Shown: positions 24,454 to 33,733 of the stretch, one piece after another
Layout of the letters: every line of letters starts with the position of its first letter
Numbering within the stretch: the first letter of the stretch is position 1
From: JAJVID01 sp035275345
GTDB taxonomy: Bacteria; Acidobacteriota; Blastocatellia; RBC074
Assembly (NCBI GenBank): GCA_035275345.1
Contig: DATEMY010000358.1
Location: 19,450-83,449 of the forward strand
Direction: 5' to 3'
Length of the DNA: 64,000 bases
Notes under the pieces: generated by a model
The model's input: the letters and a program-made list of their open reading frames with translations, nothing else
Databases searched by the model: none
What the model was told of the DNA's origin: nothing
Position numbers and translations under genes: made by a program

Positions 24454-27252
24454 TTAATTTCCGGGGGGCCTCTGGTTCGGGCGCTGGGCGCCGGGCTCTC
24501 GACCTGACGGGGACGCATCCTGAGGCGGGAATTCCGCCGGCAGGTGGTCGCCTACCATGCCGAGAGAGATGATTGTCGTGAGGCCATTCTGCGCCGCCCC
24601 GTTGGTCCCCGCCAGGCCAGACTCATCGACAGGTTTCAGTGATTCCGGCCCCTCCACCCTTTTGATGGCTTCGTTTCGTCTGCCCCGGCCGCTGGCGAGC
24701 AGCGAATTCACGCCCACTTTCATAAATGCCGGGTTCTTCGTTTTCAGATAAACGAAGGAGGCCAGGCGGCCGTCGCGGAGATAGGAGGCGTCACCGCCCT
24801 CGGTTCCCGTAGTCATGTCCTTAACGACGACTTCCCTGGGCGCATTATAGAGCCTGCAGTATTGTAGCCAGAGCTTCCGCCATCGCTCGTCGTCAAACAT
24901 CAGGTCGAGTTCGAAGACCACTTCGGCCCCGCCCATGTTCGTCACCAGATTATACTGCCCCACCTCGTCCGACAGTTGATAGAGTTTACCGGTCGCCGGG
25001 TCGTAGCCATACAGGAGATTCTTCCCGCTGCGCACGCCGAACGGCATGCGGGCGAGACTCCCGACGCCCTCGAGGATCTTGTCACGCCACTTCGTATCGC
25101 CCGTGCGCTCCCATTCGGTCATCCAATTGCCGACGAAGGCCAGCCAGTCGGGGCCGAAGCGGACGCGGGTCGGATATTTCTTCTCGGCTTCGGTGATCGG
25201 CTGGGCTATTCGCATTGGGTCATATTCCGTGACCTTGTAATCAACGTTAATGACCTCGCGCATAATGTCGCCGGTACGTTCGTCTGTGGTCAGGTAATGA
25301 TAGAAGCGGCGGTATGCGGCCTGGCTGATGCGGGCCTCCTTGGCGCCGCAACCCCAGTGCCGCACGTTGTGGCGGGAACCCAGCCCCGCGAACTTGCCCA
25401 AATGATAGGTGTCCACTTCGCTGGTGTGCCGCGTCATCGCTTCGGCCATGCGGAAGACGTCGGCGCGACCCGTCCGTAGGAAGCTATACCAGAGCCACAT
25501 GTCCGTGCCCAACTCGGCGTTGTCCCACGCCATCCCGCCCAGATCGTAGCGCCAGACGTGGCGTTCGTTGTCGTAGGAGTGCATCACGTCGCCGTAATCC
25601 CAGAACCCGTACCAGTTGTGCTGGTCAACCTGCTTTAAGTAAAAGTCGAGCGTGGCCGCGAGCCTCTCTTCAATCACGCGTTTCACCGAAGTTGACCGGT
25701 CCTCCAGTCCCCATACGCCGAAGGCCCGGGCCGAATGCAGGTATTGCGACGAGCAGACCAGCAGCGGCGGCTCGGCGCCGGCCCGCGCCATCTTCGCCGT
25801 CTCCTCTTTGGACGGGACGGCGGCGGTCGCAAACAGCGTCATCTCACTGGTGCGCGCAACGCCGTGCGATGTGCTGAAACCGGGCTGCACGTCCTCGTAA
25901 ACGGCTTCGAGGCCGTGCGGGCGGGTGTCGTAGTGTCGCATATCCATGCCCGGCGCTTCAGGCGACCACATCCAGACGATCAACTCCCCTGCGCCACCGG
26001 ACGCCTTCTGCACTTCGAGCGACGCCGGGTATGACTGCCAGAAATTCTTCAGGCTCGCCGCCAGCCCGCCGCTCACGTCACCCGCGAAGACCAGCCCCGA
26101 AGCGCGCTTGCCTGCCCCGGCCGGTATCCAGGCGCTTTCAGGGCCGGTTCGTTTGAGAGTCGTAAACCCGTCGGCGTTTGGCTGGACCAGCTTGAAATCA
26201 TCCCACATCGCCCAATCGGCCAGCAGGCTCTGGCCGCGCGCGTTGTAGGCCTCCTTGTTGGGGACGCGCTTGCCGGCGACCTGATCCGGATAGACGTCGG
26301 CGCCAGTCTGCGGATCGGCCACGAAGCGCCCACCGCGCCCGATCATCGGCTGAATAGGCTCTGCCCACAGGCCAGAGCCCTCGCCCGAAAAGCGCACGTG
26401 GCGATTGTGAACCTGCTCGCGCATCGGGACCGAGAAGATAACGCCAAGCCCGCGGATGAAGTCTTTACTCTCATCGCCGTCGTAGACGACGGTGTGGACC
26501 AGGCGAACCGACTCTTGCCCGGCGTAGAAATACATACGGACTACGAACGGCAGCCACTCTCGATTGCTCTTCGACCCCCGATGTTTGCCTTCGATCTTCG
26601 CTACTGCGCGCACCGGGCCGGATTGCTCCATCGTCACTTTCTCGACTTTGGTCGAATATTTCTCACGCGGCGGGGCGTTCTCAGCGCCGCCGTCGGGGCC
26701 GTCCTGCAGGATACATACGAGTCGCCCGTGTCGCGCCACCTCTCTGCCGTCAATCGCCATAGATTCGATGAGACTGGCGCCCCACATTGGAATGCGGATC
26801 TTCAATCGTCCTGTATCTATTTCAAATGTTGTGTCGCTCTGTCTGACTTGCACGACCGACCCTGACGTGGACGCCGCAGTATTGCCCAGTGAGAGCCTGA
26901 GTGAACCTGCGGTCTCCGGACCGGCCACAGTGGCGAAGCCGGACCACTTGACCGAGCCGTCCGGCCACCAGGCGAGAGGCCACGACTGCAGTGGCAAACT
27001 CTTCCCGCCGGCTGTGGTCAGGGTGAATGCCTGGTCTTTCCGCACTTTGCCACGAGGCCACGGCGTCCCCCAACTGACGCCCATCGGCGCCAGTGGCGGC
27101 TTATCTCCCAGCCATTTCAATTCGATGAATGAATCGGATTGCGCTGCGGCGCCCAAGGCGCAACACACGACTAGAATGGACGGCAGAGTTATCGATGCAA
27201 GCCGCTTACGAAGCCGGTCTGCGACGGCATTTAAGGTCAATCCCGTTTTCAT
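24454..27252 (-). CDS. PcRGLX/YetA-like rhamnogalacturonan lyase family protein
   Basis: The 932-aa protein is started at the ATG ending at 27252 (GAGGG upstream); the frame extends 21 codons further. An N-terminal signal sequence (LASITLPSILVVCCALGAAAQ) predicts export. The sequence has the layout of the exo-rhamnogalacturonan lyase (PcRGLX, PL26) group: an N-terminal beta-sandwich (VSWGTPWPRGKV, FTLTTAGGKSLPLQSWPLAWWPDGSVKWSGF), a large (alpha/alpha)6-like middle part with WYGFWDYGDVMHSYDNERHVWRYD and DMWLWYSFLRTGRADVF, and a C-terminal domain. Such enzymes act on the rhamnogalacturonan I backbone. Family membership is from recalled pattern, and catalytic residues were not assigned. Confidence 0.78.
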   Translation of the reverse strand: MKTGLTLNAVADRLRKRLASITLPSILVVCCALGAAAQSDSFIELKWLGDKPPLAPMGVSWGTPWPRGKVRKDQAFTLTTAGGKSLPLQSWPLAWWPDGSVKWSGFATVAGPETAGSLRLSLGNTAASTSGSVVQVRQSDTTFEIDTGRLKIRIPMWGASLIESMAIDGREVARHGRLVCILQDGPDGGAENAPPREKYSTKVEKVTMEQSGPVRAVAKIEGKHRGSKSNREWLPFVVRMYFYAGQESVRLVHTVVYDGDESKDFIRGLGVIFSVPMREQVHNRHVRFSGEGSGLWAEPIQPMIGRGGRFVADPQTGADVYPDQVAGKRVPNKEAYNARGQSLLADWAMWDDFKLVQPNADGFTTLKRTGPESAWIPAGAGKRASGLVFAGDVSGGLAASLKNFWQSYPASLEVQKASGGAGELIVWMWSPEAPGMDMRHYDTRPHGLEAVYEDVQPGFSTSHGVARTSEMTLFATAAVPSKEETAKMARAGAEPPLLVCSSQYLHSARAFGVWGLEDRSTSVKRVIEERLAATLDFYLKQVDQHNWYGFWDYGDVMHSYDNERHVWRYDLGGMAWDNAELGTDMWLWYSFLRTGRADVFRMAEAMTRHTSEVDTYHLGKFAGLGSRHNVRHWGCGAKEARISQAAYRRFYHYLTTDERTGDIMREVINVDYKVTEYDPMRIAQPITEAEKKYPTRVRFGPDWLAFVGNWMTEWERTGDTKWRDKILEGVGSLARMPFGVRSGKNLLYGYDPATGKLYQLSDEVGQYNLVTNMGGAEVVFELDLMFDDERWRKLWLQYCRLYNAPREVVVKDMTTGTEGGDASYLRDGRLASFVYLKTKNPAFMKVGVNSLLASGRGRRNEAIKRVEGPESLKPVDESGLAGTNGAAQNGLTTIISLGMVGDHLPAEFPPQDASPSGREPGAQRPNQRPPGN

Positions 27253-27268
27253 AGCATCCCTCACCAGG

Positions 27269-28135
27269 TTATCGGGTTTGTTTGGCAGTAAGCTGCCACA
27301 CTTTGAAGTTATCATAAGCCACCATCGCCACGCCTTCCATAGAGCGCAGTCCGATCCGCCCCGCCCCGTGCGAGCGTTCGGGATCGTCCCACCTGATGAC
27401 GACCCTGCCGTTGATCTCTACTTCGATATGCGCGCCGATCTTCAGAATGCGAATGCGATGCGTGACGTCTGTCGGGCCGGTGGTCAGGCTCGGGCCTTCG
27501 GCCACCTGTTTGAACCCCGGATTCTTGCGGAAGCGGTTCGAGAGGCTTTCCGCCTCGTTGTTCCGGCTCCAGTAGGAATCGGTGTAGTTTGCCACAGCGC
27601 CGCTGTGGTAGGCCTGGTATTCGGCTCTGCGCGGCGGCAGAGAAGGGTCGAATATGTCTTCGCCGTTTCGTCCGGCGGCGCAGAAGAGGACAATGGTCAG
27701 CCCGTTGGTAGATCCGCAGGGGTTCATCTCGAACTCGAGCAGGAAGTCAGCCGGAAATATGCGACGGTTCCAGATCACCATATGTGAGCGACGGCCCGGC
27801 TCGACTGGACGTGGCCTGCCAGACGCGTCGAACGGCGACGGGGCCACAAGCAGCCTGCCATCGCGAACCACAGCGCCGCCCCAGCCCTCGGCAATCCACT
27901 CAGCGTCAGGCGCGGGCCTGGTTTTGCGCCGCCATACGGCGCCGGCCTGTTCAATCAGATCCTCTTCTTGAGCGATCTTCTGCGACCTGCCGAAGTCGTT
28001 TTCGTAAAATGGACGCAGGTCGTATCCCGAAAGATCAAGTTGCGCGGCTGCGCCAGCCGCAGTCTGCGTCGTGGCCGTCCGGGCGGCGCCGGTAACGCAC
28101 AAGACCACGAAAAGAAAAACCGCGAGGGGACGCAT
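27269..28135 (-). CDS. DUF1961 (YesU-like) secreted protein
   Basis: The protein is started at the ATG ending at 28135 (MRPLAVFLFVVLCVTGAARTA), giving 288 residues with a signal peptide; an ATG 11 codons earlier is possible. It has a concanavalin-like beta-sandwich pattern: WIAEGWGGAVVRDGRLLVAP, SHMVIWNRRIFPADFLLEFEMNP, GLTIVLFCAAGRNGEDIFDPSLPPR and a final VEINGRVVIRWDDP with GAGRIGLRSMEG. This matches DUF1961, whose Bacillus member YesU lies in a rhamnogalacturonan utilisation operon. Only 16 bases separate it from the lyase gene downstream, supporting joint action on pectin. Confidence 0.8.
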   Translation of the reverse strand: MRPLAVFLFVVLCVTGAARTATTQTAAGAAAQLDLSGYDLRPFYENDFGRSQKIAQEEDLIEQAGAVWRRKTRPAPDAEWIAEGWGGAVVRDGRLLVAPSPFDASGRPRPVEPGRRSHMVIWNRRIFPADFLLEFEMNPCGSTNGLTIVLFCAAGRNGEDIFDPSLPPRRAEYQAYHSGAVANYTDSYWSRNNEAESLSNRFRKNPGFKQVAEGPSLTTGPTDVTHRIRILKIGAHIEVEINGRVVIRWDDPERSHGAGRIGLRSMEGVAMVAYDNFKVWQLTAKQTR

Positions 28136-28326
28136 TGCGCGCCGCCTGGCAGCGAAGTACAGGCTCAAGTCGACCTCCAGCGCATAAAAAAATTCCGCGA
28201 CCGGTAATGATCCCGACTATCGCCTGGTTGTCAATGGCAATTCACTTTCGGCGTCAAAGTTCGGATCGCCCAACGGGGGCTTCCGCGCCTGCCGCGCTTT
28301 TTCAATCTGTCATTCAATTTTGATCG

Positions 28327-29220
28327 TTAACGCGGGCCGCGCCCTTTCGCCTTCCCGGCGCCCTGTTGAAGTGAATGAAGGGACTTGAGAATCTCTTGCG
28401 CTATCTTAGCCGGCGTCTTGCCTGTGGTTTTGATCGTCAAATGCGATTCGGCGTAGAGCGGTTCGCGGCGCGCCAGCAGGCTTTTCAAATCGGTCATTAC
28501 TGACGGACGGCTGAGCAGGCGCGGATTGCCTTTACGCTTCGTTCGTTTCATCAGCTCTTCGGGCGTTGCGCGCAGCCAGATGGTGAAGCATCGCTGTTTG
28601 ACCAGGTTCCAGCTTTCAGGGTCGGTGACGACTGAGCCGCCCGGCGCAAACACGCCGCCATGTAAAGTGGCGAAGAGCCGCGCCAGCGCTTCGTGTTCAA
28701 GCGCGCGGTAGTAGTCCTCGCCGTGCGTGGCGAAGAGGTCTGCGAGCGGCATCCCGGCGGCCTCTTCGATCTCGTGGTCGAGTTCGACAAAGCCGGTCTT
28801 CAATCGCCTGGCCAGCAACGGCCCCACAGTGGATTTGCCCGCGCCGAGAATGCCGATCAACGCGATGTAACGCGGCGGGGCGCCGCGGCCGTTTCTCTTA
28901 GCCAGCCATTGGCGCAACTCGCTCAGGTCTCCGTCGTCGCAGTCGGCGAGCGAACGCCAGACCTCGGCGCGCAGGCTGTGGTCGGTCTCGGGCGGCGGCA
29001 GCAGTTCCGGCAGCGCGCGTCCCAACGCCGACGCCGCCTGCGCCAGCCGGGCGACCGAGATGTTGCCCGTCCCAGCTTCGAGTTGATTGATAAAACGCGG
29101 CGAGAGCGACGCGCGTTCGGCAAATGCGCTGATGGTCAGGCCGGCCTCCAGCCGCAACGCGCGCACGCGAGCGCCGAGGCTGACGAGCAAAGCTTCCTTC
29201 TCCTGCTGCTTTATTTTCAT
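28327..29220 (-). CDS. BoxR/BzdR-type regulator: HTH_3 domain fused to a shikimate kinase-like domain
   Basis: The 297-aa protein is started at the ATG ending at 29220; the frame is open further upstream but crosses the operators. Residues about 14-70 are an XRE-type HTH (LGARVRALRLEAGLTISAFA, LSPRFINQLEAGTGNISV). From about residue 118 there is a shikimate kinase-like P-loop domain (IALIGILGAGKSTVGPLLARR, ELDHEIEEAAGMPL). This fusion is the hallmark of BzdR and BoxR, repressors that sense benzoyl-CoA and control aromatic degradation. Two full palindromes directly at its start codon argue for autoregulation. The box or bzd genes themselves are not in the window. Confidence 0.9.
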   Translation of the reverse strand: MKIKQQEKEALLVSLGARVRALRLEAGLTISAFAERASLSPRFINQLEAGTGNISVARLAQAASALGRALPELLPPPETDHSLRAEVWRSLADCDDGDLSELRQWLAKRNGRGAPPRYIALIGILGAGKSTVGPLLARRLKTGFVELDHEIEEAAGMPLADLFATHGEDYYRALEHEALARLFATLHGGVFAPGGSVVTDPESWNLVKQRCFTIWLRATPEELMKRTKRKGNPRLLSRPSVMTDLKSLLARREPLYAESHLTIKTTGKTPAKIAQEILKSLHSLQQGAGKAKGRGPR

Positions 29221-29223
29221 ATA

Positions 29224-29340
29224 GCGCAGTATAGTGCGCGCAGCTTTTCTGTCAAACAGCAATACATCGACAATACCGCCGCAGCGCCGAGGCGCAGTAT
29301 AATGCGCTTGCAGGCTGGAAGAAGGAGGAGTATAGTGCGC
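29224..29340 (+). promoter_or_regulatory. Operator cluster of the BoxR-like regulator (two palindromes and one half-site)
   Basis: GCGCAGTATAGTGCGC at 29224-29239 and GCGCAGTATAATGCGC at 29292-29307 are palindromes of the form GCGCA-N6-TGCGC. A third copy at 29329-29340 keeps only the right half (AGTATAGTGCGC). The TATA cores are spaced 68 and 33 bases apart. They lie between the regulator start (29220, minus) and the AraC gene (29453, plus), so they could control both directions. Confidence 0.8.
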
Positions 29341-29452
29341 AAGCCCTCCCTGGCTCGTTCGAGCGCCAAGATTTACAGAGAATTTCACCGGCGTGAGCTA
29401 TAACCGGTAGATCGCGAAAATAGAATGAGGCGGACACTGTCCATAGCTGCTT

Positions 29453-30460
29453 ATGTCCTCCGTCACAGTCGCCAATATTACGCCAAGAGCCATCCTCAAT
29501 TTTTGCGCAACAAGAGGGGTGGCGCCAGAGAGGCTGCTCTCTGCGGTAGGGATCCCCAAGAATCTCATCGCGGCCCCGGACGGCAGAGTCCCTGTTCAAC
29601 AAGTCTTTTCCCTGTGGGAAGAGGCCCAGAAACATAGCAATGACAGGTTGATTACGAGCCATACCGTCGAGTTCTTGCCGTTCGGCGCCTATAAAATTAT
29701 GGACTATTTGATAGCCGCCGGATCGACCCCGCGCGAAGGATTGAAAAAGTTCATCCGGAATTTCCGGCTCGTCAATGGAGCTTTTGAGTTGCAGTTCACC
29801 ACTCAAAACGGGCAGCCCAGCCTTGAGCTGCAAAATCCGTTCGATTCCGAAGAATCTTCGCGGCTCTACCTGGAGTTTATTTTTCTGGCAATTCAGTCGC
29901 GCCTCCGTTTTACGACCGGAGTGGATTGGCGGCCAGAGGAGGTCCATTTCATCCATCCTCCTCCTCACAATCGTCCCGACTATCATCAGGCGTTTCATTG
30001 CCCCGTTCGCTTCAATAAGGCGATGAATAGAATGCTGCTCAACGACCGCTCGCTTGACATCCCACAGCTTCAGGCGGATCCGCTGCTCTGCGAGATGCTC
30101 GATCATCATGCGCAACGCCTGCTCAAGCAATTGCCGGTCGAGGACGATTTTCTGAGCGACCTGCGCAGCGCGTTATGCGAGGGGCTTTATCGCGGCGATG
30201 TTCGATTGAAAACAACGGCCAGGAAATTGGCGCTCAGTTACCGCGCTCTTCAGCGAAAACTCAAAGAGCAAGGAACTTCGTATCAAGAGGCGCTGGATCA
30301 CCTGCGCCACGAACTCGCCGTTGATCTGTTAACGGAACGGCAGATAGAAATTGAGGAGATCTCCCACTTTCTCGGGTTCTCAGAGCCAAGTTCGTTTTAC
30401 CGGGCTTTCCGAAGATGGACTGGTGAGACCCCTCAGGAATACCTCCGGCTGCCATCCTAA
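29453..30460 (+). CDS. AraC-family transcriptional regulator with arabinose-binding-like N-terminal domain
   Basis: The 335-aa protein has an N-terminal ligand-sensing domain of the AraC-binding type seen in OruR/ArgR-like regulators (about residues 1-200: ITPRAILNFCATRGV, HTVEFLPFGAYKIMDYLIAA) and a C-terminal HTH_18 domain (about 225-335). The HTH contains KTTARKLALSYRALQRKLKEQGTSYQEALD and the second helix pair ISHFLGFSEPSSFYRAFRRWTGETPQEY. It probably activates the TonB receptor and ligase genes that follow on the same strand. No good ribosome site was seen before the ATG at 29453. Confidence 0.9.
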   Translation: MSSVTVANITPRAILNFCATRGVAPERLLSAVGIPKNLIAAPDGRVPVQQVFSLWEEAQKHSNDRLITSHTVEFLPFGAYKIMDYLIAAGSTPREGLKKFIRNFRLVNGAFELQFTTQNGQPSLELQNPFDSEESSRLYLEFIFLAIQSRLRFTTGVDWRPEEVHFIHPPPHNRPDYHQAFHCPVRFNKAMNRMLLNDRSLDIPQLQADPLLCEMLDHHAQRLLKQLPVEDDFLSDLRSALCEGLYRGDVRLKTTARKLALSYRALQRKLKEQGTSYQEALDHLRHELAVDLLTERQIEIEEISHFLGFSEPSSFYRAFRRWTGETPQEYLRLPS

Positions 30461-30650
30461 TTCATCCATCATTAACACCGCCGGCATCGAATCTTATTCT
30501 TTGGCGCGATCGGTCACTCGACTTGGCGCGTTCGGTCATTGTGCGGAATATCTTTTTGGGAGTATCTGATAAAGGTAATCCGCCCTGGGCCATATATTGC
30601 GCTTTGTTTGAGCGATATCTTACAACGAAACTTTTGTGGGAGGTTACAAG

Positions 30651-33600
30651 ATGAAGAGTTTAAGACCGCGCAAGGCTTCTGCGGTTTTATTGAGCCGCTT
30701 GAATAGGCTTCTGTCGGCCATGTCACTGATGGCGCTGCTGGCGGGTGTAACCGCATTAGGGCAGACCACCACGGCGACCCTGTCAGGCGTAATCCAGGAT
30801 CCATCCGGCGGCGTCCTTCCCAGTGTGAGGATCAGCGCGAGGAACACGGGCACGGGCGCTACGCGTGAGACCGCGACTGACAGCGCGGGTCGTTACAGCC
30901 TCACTAATTTGGAGCCCGGGCAATACGAGCTCCGCGCTGAGCGCGCTGGTTTCAAGACGGCGGCGCAAAGCGGCGTGGTCCTGAGCGTTGGCGGCGCCAC
31001 GGTGGTGGACCTGACTCTGCGCGTCGGAGAGGTGAGCGAAGTGGTTGATGTAAAACAGGAAGAACCGCTCATCGAGCCTACCAGAGCGGAAATGAGCCGC
31101 GTTATTGAGGGGCGGCAGATCGAATCTTTGCCCAACATCGGACGTAACTTCGTCGACTTCGTCAAGCTGTCAGCTTTTGTGGCTCCTGGCCGGGAGAACA
31201 TCGGCGGCGGAGCCTTCAAGGAACCCGATACAGGTGTGGGACAAGCGGCTGCGCCTCGCTTAGCGTTCGGCGGCCAGAAAGAGATGCATACGATGATCCT
31301 CGTTGACGGCGCGGATAATGTCCAGACCTTTACGGGACTGCCGCGCGCCACTCCCTCGCAGGAAGCGGCCAGAGAGTTCCGCGTGCTCAACAGCGCCTAC
31401 CAGGCCGAATATGGCCGAGCGCTCGGCGGCTTCGTCAACATCATCACCAAATCCGGTACGAACCAACCTCACGGCTCGGTCTACTACTTCGGGATGAACG
31501 ATGCGCTCAACGCGCGGCCACTGCTGACCACGCCGAGCTACGCTCTCCGGCAAAACCAGTACGGGGCGACCTTCGGCGGCCCCGTCAGGAAGGATAAGAT
31601 GTTCTTCTTCGGCAACTACGAGGGGCAGCGGCGCGCCGAGTCGAATAAATTCTCGAAGGTCATCCTCGATAACCTCGGGCCTGCCGATGGCAGTCAGCCG
31701 AATACAATTAACGAAGTGAAAAGATTCTACGGGTTGACGCCTGAAACGTCGGACCTCCTTCGAAGCAACGATTATGACGGGTTTCTGGCGAAGCTGGATT
31801 TCAAACTCACAGACGGCAACAGCCTCTTCGCCCGTTACAACCTCCTGGATTCAACCACGCGGGGGTTTCTTGGCGGAGGCGGGCGGGCGTCACCGGCCTC
31901 GTCAACCGCGAGGAATAACTTTTTGCTCGATCAGTCGCTCGTGGTGAGCGATATTGCGCTGTTCGGGGCAAACAAGGTCAACGAAGCGCGGGTCCAGTGG
32001 GCGCGACGTAGTTTCGATTTTCCGTCGGCGCTCAGGGAGCCTGACCTGGAAATCTCGAACCTGCTCCTGACCGGGAAGAGCACATCGGATTCCGACTTCT
32101 ACCGCGAATCAAGATTACAGATCTCCGACAGCTTCAGCTACACCCGTGCGAGCCATGCCTTGAAGTTTGGGGCTGACTTTAACAACATCCGCGACACGAC
32201 CGAGTGGGATCTGTTCTTCCCCGCTCGAGTGATCTTTACGAACCTGGGTGGAGCTGGACCGACTTTTTTCAACCATACTCCGGTGGTCTTTTGGTGGCCG
32301 ATCCCCACCGGGACCACGCAGGGGACGCCTACGCCCGTCCCCTTTACGCAAGCCGTTCCCGCGCCATACCAGCCCCTCACCATCATCAAGTTCGATCACA
32401 ATAGTCTTGGTTTTTTTGTCCAGGATGAGTGGAAAGCGACGTCCAAACTGACGCTCACCTACGGGCTCCGTTACGACTTTGAAAGCTACCCCAATGAGAT
32501 CGTGCTGCGCGAGGACCTCAACAATTTTCAGCCGCGACTGGGACTGGCTTATGCCTTAAGTCAGCGCACCGTCGTTCGCGCCGGATTCGGGATTTTCAGT
32601 GACCGCGTCGCTTCGAGCGGCATCGGTCAGATGATCGGTCCCAACATTTTCAACGGCGTCGGGTATTTGCCGAACTCTCAGGTCCTGTATCCGGGCATCC
32701 CGCCCGTGCGAGGCCGGTTTATCAATCCCACGGTGCGCGGCCCAGTCCTGGCGCCCCCTGCCGCGCTCACCTTCACCACAACCGGGCAGGTCCCAGCGAC
32801 GCCGACGGTCGGCGGCGTCATCAATCCGGGACTCAACGGAAACCTCTCCGGAAACCTCCGCACGCCTTACGCCGAGCAAGCGAGCGTAGAGATTTCTCGT
32901 GAGATCGGCGGCGGCGTGATCGTGTCTGCGCGCTACTTATATGTGCACGCTCTCAAGCTGCTGGCGCCTACAGGCATGCTCAACGGCGCGCAGACCGGGA
33001 CACAACCCAACGGCAAGCCCATCTTCGGGGCAAGAAGATTTCCGGAGCTGGGCGACTTCTTTGTTTTCGACAATGGCGGATACTCCATTTTTAACGGCGG
33101 GAGTTTCGAACTCCAGAAGCGGTTCGCGCAGGGTTTCAGTTTTCACAGCAGCTATACTTACTCTCAGTCCATCAGCAACACCGAGTCCGTGGCTGCAGTC
33201 AACGACTTTCCCGAGAACCCCGAGCGGAATTTGGAGCGCGCGCTATCACGCCAGCACGCTCGCCACCGTTACACCCTGGCCTTCGTCAGTCAAATTCCGC
33301 ATGGCGTGCCCGTCCTGAGCGATGTCAGGTTCAGTTCGATCCTTACCGCCCAAAGCGGCCGGTTCTTCACCGTCTTTGCCGGCTCGGACGCCAATGGCGA
33401 CGGCAACCCGACCAGCGACCGCCCCGGCGCGCTCGGCCGCAACACGCTGGAAGGTCCCGGATTTGTCAGCTTCGACCTGCGCGTCGCGCGCGAAGTCCGG
33501 ATGGGCGAGCGCCTGCGCGCCGAATTCACTTTCGATTTCTTCAACCTGCCCAATCGTGTCAATATCACGGATCTCAACACGCTTTATGGAGGGACCGATC

Positions 33601-33695
33601 TCAGCTTGCCTCCGAATCCCATTCTGGGATTTGGCACGCCGCGCGATGTCGCGAATCCGCGGCAGATCCAATACGGAATCAAGCTGAAATTTTAG
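30651..33695 (+). CDS. TonB-dependent outer membrane receptor with carboxypeptidase-like N-terminal domain (1)
   Basis: The 1014-aa protein starts at ATG 30651 after TGGGAGG. A signal peptide (residues about 18-43, ending in TALGQ) is followed by a CarboxypepD_reg-like domain (ATLSGVIQDPSGGVLPSVRI, TDSAGRYSLTNLEPGQYEL), a plug (LPNIGRNFVDFVKLSAFVAPG, MILVDGADNV, AYQAEYGRALGGFVNIITKSG) and a large beta-barrel ending in PRQIQYGIKLKF with a C-terminal aromatic residue. This is the Oar-like type common in Acidobacteriota. Placed between the AraC regulator and a feruloyl-CoA synthase-like gene, it may import an aromatic or oligosaccharide-linked substrate. Confidence 0.93.
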   Translation: MKSLRPRKASAVLLSRLNRLLSAMSLMALLAGVTALGQTTTATLSGVIQDPSGGVLPSVRISARNTGTGATRETATDSAGRYSLTNLEPGQYELRAERAGFKTAAQSGVVLSVGGATVVDLTLRVGEVSEVVDVKQEEPLIEPTRAEMSRVIEGRQIESLPNIGRNFVDFVKLSAFVAPGRENIGGGAFKEPDTGVGQAAAPRLAFGGQKEMHTMILVDGADNVQTFTGLPRATPSQEAAREFRVLNSAYQAEYGRALGGFVNIITKSGTNQPHGSVYYFGMNDALNARPLLTTPSYALRQNQYGATFGGPVRKDKMFFFGNYEGQRRAESNKFSKVILDNLGPADGSQPNTINEVKRFYGLTPETSDLLRSNDYDGFLAKLDFKLTDGNSLFARYNLLDSTTRGFLGGGGRASPASSTARNNFLLDQSLVVSDIALFGANKVNEARVQWARRSFDFPSALREPDLEISNLLLTGKSTSDSDFYRESRLQISDSFSYTRASHALKFGADFNNIRDTTEWDLFFPARVIFTNLGGAGPTFFNHTPVVFWWPIPTGTTQGTPTPVPFTQAVPAPYQPLTIIKFDHNSLGFFVQDEWKATSKLTLTYGLRYDFESYPNEIVLREDLNNFQPRLGLAYALSQRTVVRAGFGIFSDRVASSGIGQMIGPNIFNGVGYLPNSQVLYPGIPPVRGRFINPTVRGPVLAPPAALTFTTTGQVPATPTVGGVINPGLNGNLSGNLRTPYAEQASVEISREIGGGVIVSARYLYVHALKLLAPTGMLNGAQTGTQPNGKPIFGARRFPELGDFFVFDNGGYSIFNGGSFELQKRFAQGFSFHSSYTYSQSISNTESVAAVNDFPENPERNLERALSRQHARHRYTLAFVSQIPHGVPVLSDVRFSSILTAQSGRFFTVFAGSDANGDGNPTSDRPGALGRNTLEGPGFVSFDLRVAREVRMGERLRAEFTFDFFNLPNRVNITDLNTLYGGTDLSLPPNPILGFGTPRDVANPRQIQYGIKLKF

Positions 33696-33733
33696 CGTCG
33701 CGACACGCCGCTCATCCGAAAGGAAAAGTCTCT

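Noticed and set aside
26564..27787. A 407-codon plus-strand frame across the lyase and DUF1961 genes
   Set aside because: It spans the junction of two well-supported minus-strand genes and has no recognisable domain.
28327..29388. Shikimate kinase for aromatic amino acid synthesis
   Set aside because: The P-loop domain is fused behind an XRE-type HTH, the arrangement of BoxR/BzdR regulators, and operators flank the gene.
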